A stretch of DNA of 64,000 bases from Gracilaria domingensis (GCA_022539475.1 VCMS01000148.1:62001-126000); one strand, 5' to 3'. Counted from the first letter of the stretch, positions 32,689 to 44,045 are shown. A program made the numbers and translations. Notes: generated from the letters alone by a model not told the origin.

Positions 32689-33308
32689 CTAGTAATATTC
32701 ATCGTCTGGAGCCTTAAGATCGACGTAAAACATCTTTGTGTAATCTGGGAGAGTAATAATGTGCTTACCAAGAACATGAGACTCCACCCTAATTGGTAGA
32801 CGAATAATACAGAATAAAGTAACTTTGTCTTTTGACGATTGTCTAAGACGTTTTAACGCTTTCTCAAATCCGTCAATCTTCGGATGGTAGTCTTCCATTG
32901 AATCGAACTGTTTTTCGAGCCACAACTTGTGCATCAACATAACAGTTGTCATCGGAGAAGGCCAGGTGGCGGTAATTTTGATCTCCATGCCGTCATTAAC
33001 CACTCGACTGCTGATATGTTCTAAGTCTGTACCTGATGGCAGATTAATAGCTAATGTTAATCGCTTTTATGTTGAAACGAGACCTTCCCATTCCGAAATA
33101 AGAACCAAAGGATGAAATTGTCCTTCCGGCAGAGCAGAGACATCCTCCAAATCTTCTTGGTGATCTTCACCGTCAAGGTCTTCGTTGTCTATATTTTTTC
33201 TGGGTACGGTGCTGGTGGCTCGGACGATTGTGGGTTCAGTACGTCTGTGCTACGTTAGTTTCCACTTTGTCTTGAAAATAGTGCAAAAGTTAATACAAAC
33301 TTACTTGA
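32689..33308 (-). pseudogene. Unknown gene, copy 2, 3' part (separated by element B)
   Basis: Continues the gene that starts at 45467, on the far side of element B. It holds NIDNEDLDGEDHQEDLEDV, then GQFHPLVLISEWEG. A likely 50-base intron follows (GTCTCG...ATCAG, near 33085-33040). The last part has MEIKITATWPSPMTT, HKLWLEKQFDSMEDYHP and FYVDLKAPDDEYY, stopping at 32689-32691. Apart from the transposon it looks less damaged than copy 1. The first bases after the target duplication read GTAAGT when the element is removed, suggesting that an intron began there. Confidence 0.75.
33304..33308. repeat. Target-site duplication of element B, left copy (CTTGA)
   Basis: Five bases next to the LTR, identical to 45262-45266. 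Confidence 0.95.
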
Positions 33309-34282
33309 TGTGGGGCAAACTCGGAAGAGTGAAACCCACCAGACTGTCCGAAGGTCCGCTCTCGTGAGAGATGGCAGACCAGTGACACAGCCCCCTGTAC
33401 CACCGTAACTCAGTTGTAAGGCCGAAATGGCAACTGGCTATACCTACAGAGGTGCTAGGCCACGTAGTGAGGAAACGATGAGAAACTCCAGAGATGAGGT
33501 GGCATCGGCAACGATGAAACACGACCAACGACAGATGTAGTCCCGAAAGGGAAAGAAACAGAAAACAACAACCGAACAACAGCCACACGCAACGGGTAGG
33601 GCCTCCTCGGCACTGTGCCCGGAGCGGGGCGAGATCCTCCAACGGTAATGCACGGGTTTCCGTAAACACGGCAAAACTCTATACAGAGTCGGATCACTTC
33701 GTAATCTAGTCCTATACCTCCTCGGTACGACCCTCAGGTCCCGACGTCAACGACAGATGTTCCTCAAAGGTACCGAGAGGGTAGGACCACCGTAACCAGA
33801 CGTGGCTATACTCGCGAGAGTGATAACCCACGTAGGCGGTTGGCGCCAGAGCCTCACTCGTGTAGAGTCCACTCAGGAGAGCGCTACTCGACAAAGAGTT
33901 CACTTAGAAGTGCTCGGGTTGACTTTACAAAGGTGCTTGCGACGACGAGGTCGAGCTCACCTAAGTAGGTCTAAACTAACTATGTACACGTGGTGCACAC
34001 CCGCAGGGGTCCGTACACGTGGCTAGCCCAGTGTCAGGCACCTCAGGTGCACTACCTATTGTCCCGTAATATGGACACATACGGTGGTGTAGTACACGCG
34101 TCCACCTAGCGGTATTGGCCAGCAATGGCAACCCTGATTACAGGTAACTGTGGGAAAGCCATTCCAAAAGTAACCGCCAAAATTGGGTCCAACTCATAAC
34201 TCTTCGAGTGCATCCTCGTATCACTCCCCTGAGTATATGAGGCGCATCATCCTGATAACCACGCAAATTGCGTTGCTCTACA
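33309..34282 (-). repeat. 3' LTR of element B
   Basis: 974 bases, TG...CA on the - strand, matching 44290-45261 and both LTRs of element A. Confidence 0.95.
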
Positions 34283-34283
34283 T

Positions 34284-34297
34284 CTCCCCCTCCTTAG
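34284..34297 (-). other. 3' polypurine tract of element B
   Basis: CTAAGGAGGGGGAG on the - strand, one base from the 3' LTR, as in element A. Confidence 0.9.
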
Positions 34298-34361
34298 AGC
34301 CGAGAACGACTTCGAGGCTGAAGTTTTGCGCGAAACGCAAGTACGTAAATACGTCACAGTC

Positions 34362-36215
34362 ATGAGCGGTACCAACTCCTCGGTTTCTATACCTCGCAAG
34401 CGCGATACACACTCAAGCGAACAGAGTATTCAAGTATCCGAACTCGATCACAGTACATCATCTGTCATTCCGATGAACCCGAATCAGTTTCCTCATCACC
34501 CGACGGGTCAGGCGAGCGCGTCAAACTACCCTCAGCCGGGTTCTGCGACGGCTCCACTGCCTCAGTCTCAACCGATGGTCCCGGTGAACGTTCCGTTATG
34601 GAATTCAGCGCAAGCGATGCCGCTGATGGCGAACCAAGCTGGTTGGATATCGAGGGAATCTCTCGCAGTACGCGATCCACTCCGTGATGGGTTTGCGTTC
34701 AGCCGTGCACCGTGGTTTCATCCGGTAGCTGTTAACGATGACACTCTCTTGGAGTCGTATGCCGAAAACGGCTTCCTACCGGGCGGTCTGCCGTTAGCGG
34801 TAGTGCAATCCCCAGAATGGAAAGTTCGTATAGCGATCGACCCGATGCTCCTCCGGTACGATACCCTCGAGGGTGAGAACCTGAACACCGCGCGCGCGGA
34901 ACACGCGAAGTTGGCGTACAAGAGACTCAGTCGAGTGCACCTCGAGCACCTGGTTCCACCGTCATATGGGTTCGATACTCCGTTCTACCGTACTTTCGGT
35001 GAAGTCCGATATGGAGACAATTTGGCGGCGTTCGACCATGCGCGGTACGCTGGCGATGGCCCGGCCACATCGAGGTTGATGTTGTGCTGGAATCGGCCCA
35101 TACTCCGAGCGGAGTTCCGTTATCTTCGCAAGAACGCTTCCCAGGGTGGGTTCGTCAACCGCATTCGGTTTGAGCGGAAAGCTCGTTCCCGTCATGGGTA
35201 TCTGATTCCGTATCCGAATATCGAGACCGAGAGGTACAGACCACAGGCCTTTGTTGGACGGTTCCCTCCTCTACCAGATTGGTGGCGTGATGTGGAGGTA
35301 CCCAAAGGGTGTTTTGCAGAACTGCCTCCGTGCTTGAGTTACATCGGCTCCCGATTGATCAACGATCCGCGTTCAGGATGGTGGTGTCTCGTAGCCGGCG
35401 AGTGGGCGGCACGCGTAGCAGCGTTTCTCCTCTGGGAGGCTTACGACAACTACCGTGTTCGGTATATTCCGCCGATGCTTCGCAGCATTATCCGCTCGCT
35501 GGATTTGCACACTCCCTTGGGGTCCGAAGAGAACGTGGATGAGATCCATTACATCTTGGATGTTATCGATGGAATCGATTGGGAAACGGTGCCCCGTTCG
35601 CAACGCGGGAAAGGTCCTCGTCGTCACTACGACCGCTCACCCGGTAGGAGACATCCCACCGCAGGAGATTTCGTGTATTACGGCCCATGGGAGGGTACGA
35701 TGACGACTAGCGCGTATGCTGAGTGGGCAGCGAACCAGCCACGGTCGATTCCAGACAGTCACCCCGTTGGGTTCATGTTCAGTGACAACTGGGTCGCCCC
35801 AGTGGATCTGGATGATCCGAACATGGATACTGGTGGAGAGGCGGCGGGAGCACTCGTCGAGATGGACCAGGAGTTAGTGAACGACCTACCGGCGGCGAAT
35901 CAGGTGTTGCACGCCAGCGGCGGGGTACCCCAGGCTCCTGTGGGTTGGAATGTTCCGACTCAAGCGAGTGTTCCGGTGGTGGGTCCGGCCCCTGTAGCGG
36001 CTACCGTTCTTTCGTTCCTTCCGGCCCCGACAGCTCCGGTCGCTCCGGGAGATTCTCCGGCGAACATCGCGATGTTGCGCGCCAGTCTCCAGAACGCTGG
36101 AATTTTCGTGCCCGATCATCTCACTACTATGGCAGGGATACTGGCTTACGCCGTTCCGCACCCTTCGCAGGGTCCCTCCGGTAGCGGCGGTGCCGGTCCC
36201 TCATCGGGGGTGTAA
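34362..36215 (+). CDS. Antisense accessory protein of the chromovirus (intact copy), function unknown
   Basis: 617 residues from ATG 34362 (MSGTNSSVSIP), on the strand opposite the element's gag and pol. Residues 1-115 are Ser/Gln/Pro-rich. A core from about 120 to 440 looks globular and is rich in Trp, Tyr, Pro and Arg (WFHPVAVNDD, LPDWWRDVEVPKG, GEWAARVAAFLLWEAYDNY, DEIHYILDVID). Residues 480-617 are Pro/Ala/Gly-rich, ending GSGGAGPSSGV. There is no signal peptide, zinc knuckle, protease, nuclease or envelope-like feature that I can see. It starts 80 bases inside the 3' LTR, pointing inward, so a promoter in the LTR reading backward is likely (inference). Element A has the same ORF with a nonsense change and frameshifts. 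Antisense ORFs are known in some plant Ty3/gypsy lineages, but I do not recognise this protein. Confidence 0.8.
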   Translation: MSGTNSSVSIPRKRDTHSSEQSIQVSELDHSTSSVIPMNPNQFPHHPTGQASASNYPQPGSATAPLPQSQPMVPVNVPLWNSAQAMPLMANQAGWISRESLAVRDPLRDGFAFSRAPWFHPVAVNDDTLLESYAENGFLPGGLPLAVVQSPEWKVRIAIDPMLLRYDTLEGENLNTARAEHAKLAYKRLSRVHLEHLVPPSYGFDTPFYRTFGEVRYGDNLAAFDHARYAGDGPATSRLMLCWNRPILRAEFRYLRKNASQGGFVNRIRFERKARSRHGYLIPYPNIETERYRPQAFVGRFPPLPDWWRDVEVPKGCFAELPPCLSYIGSRLINDPRSGWWCLVAGEWAARVAAFLLWEAYDNYRVRYIPPMLRSIIRSLDLHTPLGSEENVDEIHYILDVIDGIDWETVPRSQRGKGPRRHYDRSPGRRHPTAGDFVYYGPWEGTMTTSAYAEWAANQPRSIPDSHPVGFMFSDNWVAPVDLDDPNMDTGGEAAGALVEMDQELVNDLPAANQVLHASGGVPQAPVGWNVPTQASVPVVGPAPVAATVLSFLPAPTAPVAPGDSPANIAMLRASLQNAGIFVPDHLTTMAGILAYAVPHPSQGPSGSGGAGPSSGV

Positions 36216-36585
36216 GATTACCAGCAGGGCTGGAGGACTTGGTCCTTAGTATAAGATAGAAACAGTAAAACCATCTAGTGGTAACTTTCCCTTCACCCTT
36301 TTGCCTGTTCTCCACGAACTTGATCGATCTTCGATTACTTCTTCCCTCACACTGTGTTCAAGTGTACTTCACTTCTTTGGTGCTTCTTCTACTCTAACCG
36401 TTTTAAATCGGTACAACCGGCATTTCGGTATGCTCTTCTTTCTTTCTTCTCACTTCCTCTAGTTCAGTCTTCACCGCTTCGTTGGTCTTCTTCCTTCATT
36501 CATCCCCCACACAGAAGGGGTCAACTCTCCATTCTGAGTCTTCCGCATCGCGGTATAGTTGAAAGCTCCTCACCGGGAACGGTTC
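36216..36585. other. Convergent spacer in element B
   Basis: Counterpart of 11753-12104. No gene supported. Confidence 0.6.
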
Positions 36586-36828
36586 TTATCCCACCTGGGC
36601 TTGGTCCAGGTTGGACGGCAAGGCTGACCGAGTGCGACGGTGGTATGAAACGATCTTCGACCTAGGTAGGTGCTCGACCGGCTCCATGGTGTCCTCCTCG
36701 GCGGAGTAGCCATACCATCGCACTTGGTACAGTACCGTCCCATCGGGGTCTACAACATGACGTACGATACGTTCGATCACGTATTCCTGCGGGTACACCT
36801 CGGTGTTTGACTGCCCTCCTTCACCCAT
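36586..36828 (-). CDS. Detached chromodomain protein of element B
   Basis: 80 residues from ATG 36828. The chromodomain is the same as in element A (EYVIERI, YQVRWYGY, DTMEPVEHL, with Met in place of the usual Trp). The last residues differ because of a small indel after RSALP. Separation from pol by stops is kept in both copies, so it is unlikely to be an accident of one insertion. Confidence 0.7.
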   Translation of the reverse strand: MGEGGQSNTEVYPQEYVIERIVRHVVDPDGTVLYQVRWYGYSAEEDTMEPVEHLPRSKIVSYHRRTRSALPSNLDQAQVG

Positions 36829-37683
36829 TGTGGTTTCGTACCCTCGAGGGTGGCGAGGTGGTGGCCGGCTAACCTCTAGAGGGGTTCCTCTTGGACTTAA
36901 CCAGTCACGACTCACTAGGAGTTCCTCGCTGCGCGACAACTACAACTTACGCCAGGAGCGTCCAATCTTCAACCTGAAAGGTTCTTCTTGAAGTACTCTC
37001 CTTTGTGAGTCTGACGAGTGTCGGCTCGTCTTGGTTGGGCTTCCGACCGTCCAACGGTAGCTTCGGGATTCTGAGCTCCCTCTTGCCATCCAGAAGGATC
37101 GTCCGTGCGACGGAGAACGGGCAGGGTCTCGCTCGTGCGCCATGGAGGCGGATTGACCAATCACGGTGCATATCGCGGCCTTCTGGTTGGCCAGGCGATG
37201 GCACGTGTGAGCCACGAGTTACCCTAACAGGTGTCCGTTCGCCTACGGTTGGCGACCGTACATCGTGCACCGTGCACGTGTGGTACTCGCGCACGCGACT
37301 TACTGTCAGCAGTTCCCCGCGTCGGCTGTGCTTTTCATACGTCACCACGTCACACAACGTGTTACTCTCCACTTGGGTGTGTCATGAGTCCTCTGGCACG
37401 CGCCGTGGGTGCACCATCGACGGTTTCCAAACTCGTACTTCGTACTTCACCTTTCCAAGGTTGTTTTCCCAAATAATACGCAGGTAAGTACGACTTCTCG
37501 TTTCCTCATACCACGGCGTGGTTAACACCGGTCGGTAACATTGAGCTGATCTACCGCTTGCGGTTCTGCGTTCTCCGGAAAGCCCGGGTCTACAGATACT
37601 GTCCTCTCCGCTCTGCGGGTGGTGACCTCACTCAGTTGTGGTGTTCCCGACGGGGTTACGTTATCCACAGCGGTGTGTACCCC

Positions 37684-40600
37684 CTAGGTGGGTCGTGTCG
37701 TTTCCAGCGCATTGCTCAACGAACTCGGCAAAGTATCACCACGAGGTACAGCGCCTCGGCGTACCACAACGCCATCGGTAGAGACCGCGAGATTGGTTGC
37801 GGTACCTTGCGACACAGTGTGACCGTGCGACGCTGGTGTAACGGGTTCCGTACTTTCCTCCCCCTCCTTAGGCGGTGGCACGGGAGCCACGACGTCCGGT
37901 GGGGGGTCAACTGTAGTTGAGTTTTCCTCTTCGTCTCCCGCAACTGGTTGTGCTACCCGCGTGGGTGATTCTGACTTCGGTAGATCCGATAAGCCGCGAT
38001 CAGGGCGGAGAGTCGCAGGGCGCGAAGATACGACCTGTTCGTCCCCTGTAGCTTCACTCAGTTGGGTGTTAACGTGAACGTAGGGTGGTGGGGCCAGCGC
38101 GACACGGTCTAACGATCCCCGTTCGTGGAGATTATTGATATCCAATACTACGGTATCGTCCGTGACGGAAATAACCTTGTAGGGTCCTTCCGCGATAGGC
38201 GAGAGCTTGTGGCGGCGTTCCTTCTCCGGATTATAGTATTCTTTGCGGAGAAATACCATATCGTCTGGTTTGACCTTTGGTAATGGGGTCTTAACCTTCG
38301 CATCGAAGTTGCGCTTATAAGCGGCCTGCGCCTTATCCATCGCTGTGCGAGCGACCGGTACCATTTTGGTTAACCAATCCTTCCAAGCGTTCCTGTATAA
38401 CCCAACAGACGGGTACGTAGAAAGCGTTTCTTGAGCCTCGATTGCAACCGGTGGCGGTACTCTTGACAATACCAACTCAAAAGGTGCTAGCTTCGTTACC
38501 CGGTGGACTTGGGTGTTGTACGCATACGTAATAGCGTCCGTATACAAATCCCAATCCTTAGGATGATCTGCCACATAAGATCTTAATGCATTCAGCATGG
38601 TACGGTTAAATCGTTCTACCTGACCATTTGTTTGGGGGTGGTAGGTGGTCGTAAATAGATTCTTGACACTCAAGATCCGACAGAGGTCCTGGAAAAACTT
38701 CGACGTGAACTGTGAACCGTTATCTGATAATAGATGAACCGGTGGACCGTACACAAAGACCCAGTGGGTGACAAAAGCTTGTGCAACCACGGTGGCCGTA
38801 ATCCGTTTCAGCGGGAGTGTCCGTACCAACTTAGAGAACCGATCGGTGATAACCAGAAGGTATCGATTACCTCTTGCGATTCTGATCAATTCACCTAAGA
38901 TATCGATAGCGATAAACTCCAAAGGAGACCGTGCTGGGAACAGCGTTAACTTCTTCGAGTACTTACAAAGTTTCACGTTATTCTCAGCGCACTCGGTGCA
39001 AGAGCGTCGTACTGCGTAGCAGTCCAATGCCATTGACGGCCAGTAAAAATCCCTACGCAGGGTCAAGTATAGTTTTCGACCTCCTGGGTGGGCTCCTACC
39101 TTCACATAGTGTGTCATGACCAACACACGGTTTTGCAGCGAGTATGGGACCACAATTTGGGTATACTCTTCAACCAACCTAACCAGGTACCTCTGATCGT
39201 TAACCTGAAAAGGTATACGATCTCCTCCATGGAGACGAGCGCGAATTCGCGTACAAAACTCATCCGTTTGCTGTTCTCGGATCATCTCCTCGGGAGTGAT
39301 GGGTACAAAAGATCCAGTCAAGGGATCCAACTTCTCAGAAGTGAGCAGGATGTCGTCACAGATGTCATCCGACAAAGATTCGACCCAACCTGCTTGTTCT
39401 TCCACCATAAAGCATGGTATGTCCAGACCGTCAACTGGTGCCGCTTCTGCATTTGTTCCCAAGCGGTAGAGTGCATCTGCCTGCAGATTCAACGTTCCTT
39501 TTTTGTACGTAACTATGAAATCGAACTCCGATAACCTCAAGTGCCAACGCATCAAGCGCCCTGATGGTTCCGAGATTTCCATGAGCCATCGGAGAGATGA
39601 GTGGTCCGTATGTACCGTAAAATGGTTGCCCATAAGATATGGCCTCAGTGTAGTTAGAGCCCATACAACGGCTAAGCACTCTTTCTCCGAAACTGAGTAG
39701 TTACGTTCGTGTACGTTCAAGGATCGCGACCAGTATCCAATTGGATGTCTCACGCCGTCTTCCGTGACCTGAAACAGGGCGCAACCAACCTGGTGTGCAC
39801 TGGCGTCAGTGTCTACTTCGAATGGAAGTCCTAGCTTAGGCAAAACCAAGATTGGCGGTGACGTTACTGCGTCAATTAATGCCGAAAAGGCAGACGCTTC
39901 CGCCTCGCCTAGGGGTTCCAGTTGAACTGGTTGACCTTTCCTCAAAAGGTGGTTAAGAGGGGTCGCAATATCTGCGAAGTTCGGGACAAAACGCCGATAT
40001 ACATTACAAAGACCCAGAAAACTGCGGAGTTCCGTTTTTGTCGTAGGGTTTTTCGCTTCCTTCAGCGACTTCACGCGAACTGCGTCAACTGAGAGCTGTC
40101 CAGGTCGAATGATATGCCCTAGGTATTTGACAGAATCTGTGAAGAACTCGCACTTCTTGAGTTTCAGCGTAATGCCCGCGTCCCTGAAGACTCTCATGAC
40201 GTCCCGGACGTGTGTTAAGTGGTCATCAAGGTTATCTGAGAACACGATGATATCGTCAAGATACACCAAGCAGGTCTTCCACTTGAATCGAGCCAAGAGG
40301 ATATCGATAGCACGTTGAAACGTAGCCGGTGCGTAAGTTAATCCGAACGGCATTCGTTTAAACCGGTACAAACCTTGGTGGCACACAAAAGCAGTTTTGT
40401 CGTTATCCTTTTCACGGATCGGAACTTGCCAGTATCCCCAATTGGCATCCAAGGCGGTGAACACTGTAGCACTCCCAAGCGAGTCAATGTATTCGTCCAT
40501 CCTGGGTATGGGATAAACGTCTTTGACGGTGACCGAATTTAGACGACGGTAATCAATACAGAATCGCCATGATCCGTCCGCTTTTGGAACTAGCACCACG

Positions 40601-41775
40601 GGTGAGGCCCAAGTGGATTGAGCCGCCTCTATGACGCCAGCGCGTAACATCTTCTCAACCTGAGATTGCTCTTCTTCCCTAGCTTTGGGACCAGCCCGGT
40701 ATGGGTGTTGGGAAATGGGGCTAGTACCTGGAAGTAGGTCAATACGGTGTTCCGTGATTCCAATTGTCCCGAGGGATCCATCCCACATGGGTGTGAACTC
40801 CCTCAACATTCCTCTTAGCTTACCTCTATGAGATTCAGGTACATGATCAAAATTCAACTGTTCCAGTTCCTTGACAGGGTCTGTATTTTCCGTTCCTGGT
40901 GGCAACGCTTTACCTTCGGTGGGTTCCAGCGATTCGGTGACTTCGCTCGCCGGGGTAACCGATGCGGTAAAAGCGGTTTCCGCTGATCCCTCCCCCTCCT
41001 TAGCATCGGTTATACCGAGAACATCCGCAACGGGTATTTTCGTCGGTACGATAGCAGCAGGGTGTGAGAGAGTGGTACCAAGGATTTGGTTTTTAGCTAA
41101 CCACTGTCCGGTTGTGCCAAAGTTGGCGACCAAAACTCTGAATGGTTTGTCGGGTTCCACCGAGATTACTCCGTTCGCCAAAGCGAGTTGCTTCTGATCA
41201 TAGAATGATGGCAATGGTTGTACCACACGTAGACCAGACTGCTTAGTAGTTATGGTGACCCAAACTTGGGATTGCGCAGGGATTGCGATGGCATGAGCCA
41301 CATGGAGCTTAGATGATACCGGGTGGACGCTTGGAACTTCCTGTGCAGCAGGGAGCGGGACGCGCTTGCGTGTAGCTCTCTTTAGCGGTTTCCTTACAAT
41401 CGGTATTTCGGAACCATCATCCATGGTAACAACTCGAGCTCGAGGTCGAATCGCTTCAACAAAACGATCACAAAAGTCACAACCGAGTATCACCGGTGCG
41501 GCAATGCTTTTGCAAACCATGAAATCCACTTTAGCCATACAGGTTCCTAATCGTACCATGAGAGGTATGTACCCAAGAGTACGCAACGGGTTATTGTTGG
41601 CATCCGCGATGTCCAAACCTGGACCATGACGAATTTCATCCCGTAGCGCGGGTGGCCCCAACTCAAGGTGAATCAGGTTCGGTGCAGCTCCTGTATCCAA
41701 CACAGACAACTGTCGAACCATGAACTGGTTAGACAAGCCAAGATCGGCATAAAATTTGTAGTTTCTCTTGGCCAT
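37684..41775 (-). CDS. pol: Pol of element B: protease, reverse transcriptase, RNase H, integrase
   Basis: First ATG 41775, 1363 residues to a TAG at 37684-37686 that replaces a CAG of element A, trimming the low-complexity tail. The frame is otherwise open, including the tail start that is frameshifted in A. Protease LDTGAAPN, reverse transcriptase YLDD, RNase H DTDAS and integrase AIDIL, LSDNGSQF and QVERFN are present. Two changes fall in conserved motifs: FGLTYAPATF (Asn to Tyr compared with A) and ADALYR (Ser to Tyr). They may reduce activity. It should be expressed, like A, as a -1 fusion with gag, but gag here has stops. Confidence 0.9.
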   Translation of the reverse strand: MAKRNYKFYADLGLSNQFMVRQLSVLDTGAAPNLIHLELGPPALRDEIRHGPGLDIADANNNPLRTLGYIPLMVRLGTCMAKVDFMVCKSIAAPVILGCDFCDRFVEAIRPRARVVTMDDGSEIPIVRKPLKRATRKRVPLPAAQEVPSVHPVSSKLHVAHAIAIPAQSQVWVTITTKQSGLRVVQPLPSFYDQKQLALANGVISVEPDKPFRVLVANFGTTGQWLAKNQILGTTLSHPAAIVPTKIPVADVLGITDAKEGEGSAETAFTASVTPASEVTESLEPTEGKALPPGTENTDPVKELEQLNFDHVPESHRGKLRGMLREFTPMWDGSLGTIGITEHRIDLLPGTSPISQHPYRAGPKAREEEQSQVEKMLRAGVIEAAQSTWASPVVLVPKADGSWRFCIDYRRLNSVTVKDVYPIPRMDEYIDSLGSATVFTALDANWGYWQVPIREKDNDKTAFVCHQGLYRFKRMPFGLTYAPATFQRAIDILLARFKWKTCLVYLDDIIVFSDNLDDHLTHVRDVMRVFRDAGITLKLKKCEFFTDSVKYLGHIIRPGQLSVDAVRVKSLKEAKNPTTKTELRSFLGLCNVYRRFVPNFADIATPLNHLLRKGQPVQLEPLGEAEASAFSALIDAVTSPPILVLPKLGLPFEVDTDASAHQVGCALFQVTEDGVRHPIGYWSRSLNVHERNYSVSEKECLAVVWALTTLRPYLMGNHFTVHTDHSSLRWLMEISEPSGRLMRWHLRLSEFDFIVTYKKGTLNLQADALYRLGTNAEAAPVDGLDIPCFMVEEQAGWVESLSDDICDDILLTSEKLDPLTGSFVPITPEEMIREQQTDEFCTRIRARLHGGDRIPFQVNDQRYLVRLVEEYTQIVVPYSLQNRVLVMTHYVKVGAHPGGRKLYLTLRRDFYWPSMALDCYAVRRSCTECAENNVKLCKYSKKLTLFPARSPLEFIAIDILGELIRIARGNRYLLVITDRFSKLVRTLPLKRITATVVAQAFVTHWVFVYGPPVHLLSDNGSQFTSKFFQDLCRILSVKNLFTTTYHPQTNGQVERFNRTMLNALRSYVADHPKDWDLYTDAITYAYNTQVHRVTKLAPFELVLSRVPPPVAIEAQETLSTYPSVGLYRNAWKDWLTKMVPVARTAMDKAQAAYKRNFDAKVKTPLPKVKPDDMVFLRKEYYNPEKERRHKLSPIAEGPYKVISVTDDTVVLDINNLHERGSLDRVALAPPPYVHVNTQLSEATGDEQVVSSRPATLRPDRGLSDLPKSESPTRVAQPVAGDEEENSTTVDPPPDVVAPVPPPKEGEESTEPVTPASHGHTVSQGTATNLAVSTDGVVVRRGAVPRGDTLPSSLSNALETTRPT
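37858..37871 (-). other. Internal polypurine 14-mer in element B pol tail
   Basis: Exact counterpart of 10453-10466 in element A. Confidence 0.6.
40990..41003 (-). other. Internal polypurine 14-mer between protease and RT in element B
   Basis: Exact counterpart of 7322-7335 in element A. Confidence 0.6.
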
Positions 41776-41975
41776 CACAAGAACTCTTTCCGGAATACGG
41801 AGATTACGGGACCGTATCCACGGACGACGTAGAACCGAAAGGTGTTCTGAGCTCACGTCAGTTGTAGCCGCTATCCTTGAAAGGATCCTAACAGCTGGGG
41901 AGCGAAGCTGTGACGCCTCGGGCGCCTTCAACTTTGGCTCGGAAGGCGCCCCTCCCGTAGGGGAAACTCCCGAAG

Positions 41976-44045
41976 TCAGTTTTTCTGAACGGAGCTCACC
42001 GAATTCGGTGCGTGAACTCCGTTCGGGGGCCCTAACTGAACCCCATGCGTGGGTACTTCGCCTTGAACTTGGTTCGAAGGTGCCTGTGCCGGAACGAAGG
42101 GCTGAGCATAAACCGGAACCGGTAATCCCAGTTCAGCTCTGGCCTAATCATATTCCTTTCGTGGAACAGATTCCTTTTCCTCGGGCGTGAGGGCGTCGTA
42201 ATACGCAATAATTTTCGGCCTGTGCGACGGCGGAAATACGCACTACGTCGATACGTGACCTGGAAGGTAGCACTGGTAACATATGACCGAGGCCGGTTTG
42301 TCGCGAGGGCGATTGTCCACTCGACGTTGTGGTGCTGTGTCCTTCCACCCTGGACGGTTCAGACGCGACGAATTGTTAGCGTAAGGCAGCGGGGCTGCAG
42401 GCACCCGGACACCTTGGGCATACAATGCGGGGTCTTCTTCCGTGCTCGGAATCGAGGTTGACGGCAGGTCCGTAGATCCGTAAGAATCGGGGTTACTTCC
42501 GATGAAGTGGACGTTATCAGCATCACCGACAGCAGTTTCACGTCGCAAAACCGACATCGATCGTGACGAACTCTCCGCGAGTAGCGCTTTCGAGCGGCGC
42601 TGCCCCGGGTTGCGGGCTCGATACGTCTCTCCTTCCGCCTGGGCGTAATTAACCAACTCTAGGTACGTCATTCGGCGTTTTTCCTCGCGTCGGCGAGCGA
42701 CCAACGACCGAGTGGTGGGGTCCAAACCATCAACAAACATGGTACACCGCTCCTGTGCGGAATACACATTACCACATCGGTGAAACGCTTTGTTCAACCG
42801 CGTTGAATAAACCGTCTCAGATTCTTCACTCTTCTGTCTAGTGTCGCGAACAGCAAGAGTAGCGCTGTAAATCGCGTTGGAAGTCGCGTACGACCTGAGA
42901 AGGTAGTTCACGGCTTCCGGCCAACACCTGACTCCTCCTTCCGAGGCTCTCGAGGTTCCTCGAACTGAGTTGTACTGATCTTCCGCAGTCCCTGTTAGGA
43001 AGTACGGCAATGCCACATATGCCTGTGCTTCACTCATACCGAGTATATCGGCCTCCTGGACGAACCTGGCAAGGAAATCCAAGATAAGGATAGGATCTGT
43101 CCCCGAGAACTTCCTTGTTTCAAGGGTAACATTCAACCTTCGAATGTAGTCCTTCACCTTACCGGTTCCTCGCGAGGAGCGATTCGAAGTAACATCTTCC
43201 AACCGATAATAGCGGTACGACAACAGCTTTGTGTAGAGCGGGTCCGTCGGCTTTAACTCTTTGAGTCCCAAGTGGCGCCGTCCTTTCACGCGTGATCTCA
43301 TCACTGCCTGAGTAGACTGCGTCGCTTTCGACCGTGTCGAACGTGACCTATGACGGTTGTCATCACTATCAGATGAATCTGAAGAACTGTCTTCAGTCAT
43401 GCCGCTCGAGTCAGAGCACGATGAATCCGAATCATAGTGAACTCGTTTTGGGTGTCAACGTTTCTGCTTCACCGAACGATGGTCTTCATCCGCAGATGGA
43501 TTTCCTTGAGGAACCTGTGCGTCCACAGCTTCATCCATACGGATTGTATCCTCCAGCGTTTCTAAGCGCGAACGAATTCGACCGATATCGGTGCGCATTT
43601 CCTCGACAAATGCCCGGTACTCCATGACGAAGACGTCTGGGGTACCCAGATGTTCCATAATGGAATTCACGTCCCTTCTCAGAAGACGTAAATCTCCTGA
43701 GACATCCCTCACCTGGGCATTATCAACTTGCGTCCTCAACGAGGTAACATCCTGTAGGAGTTCCACGTGAGCAGCGTGATTAATATCCAAGCGGGATTCC
43801 AACCTAGCCAACTCGGCTACGGTAGCAGCGTTAGGATTAACCATGGATGGTGTCTCAACGACGGGTTGAGCAGAACCCACATTTCCCTTGGGTGCTTCCG
43901 TAACTGAACGCGTTCTCTGGGGGCGGGGTACGACCTCAAGAGGTTGCGCCTCATCTGGGATAGACCGGGACATCGGTGCAACGGGTGGAACCGCAGCTGA
44001 CGACCGCGCGGAACCAGCTCGAGAACCTCGAGGCGGTTGCGGCAT
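41976..44045 (-). pseudogene. gag: Gag of element B, three nonsense changes
   Basis: ATG 44045 matches element A. Stops replace sense codons of A at 43455-43457 (CGA to TGA, after the coiled coil), 42243-42245 (CAG to TAG, inside the zinc knuckle before its last Cys) and 42144-42146 (AAG to TAG). The rest aligns closely with A, and the GAAAAAC sequence before the final TGA is kept. The product would be a 197-residue fragment without capsid or nucleocapsid, so B cannot supply its own particle. Confidence 0.9.
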
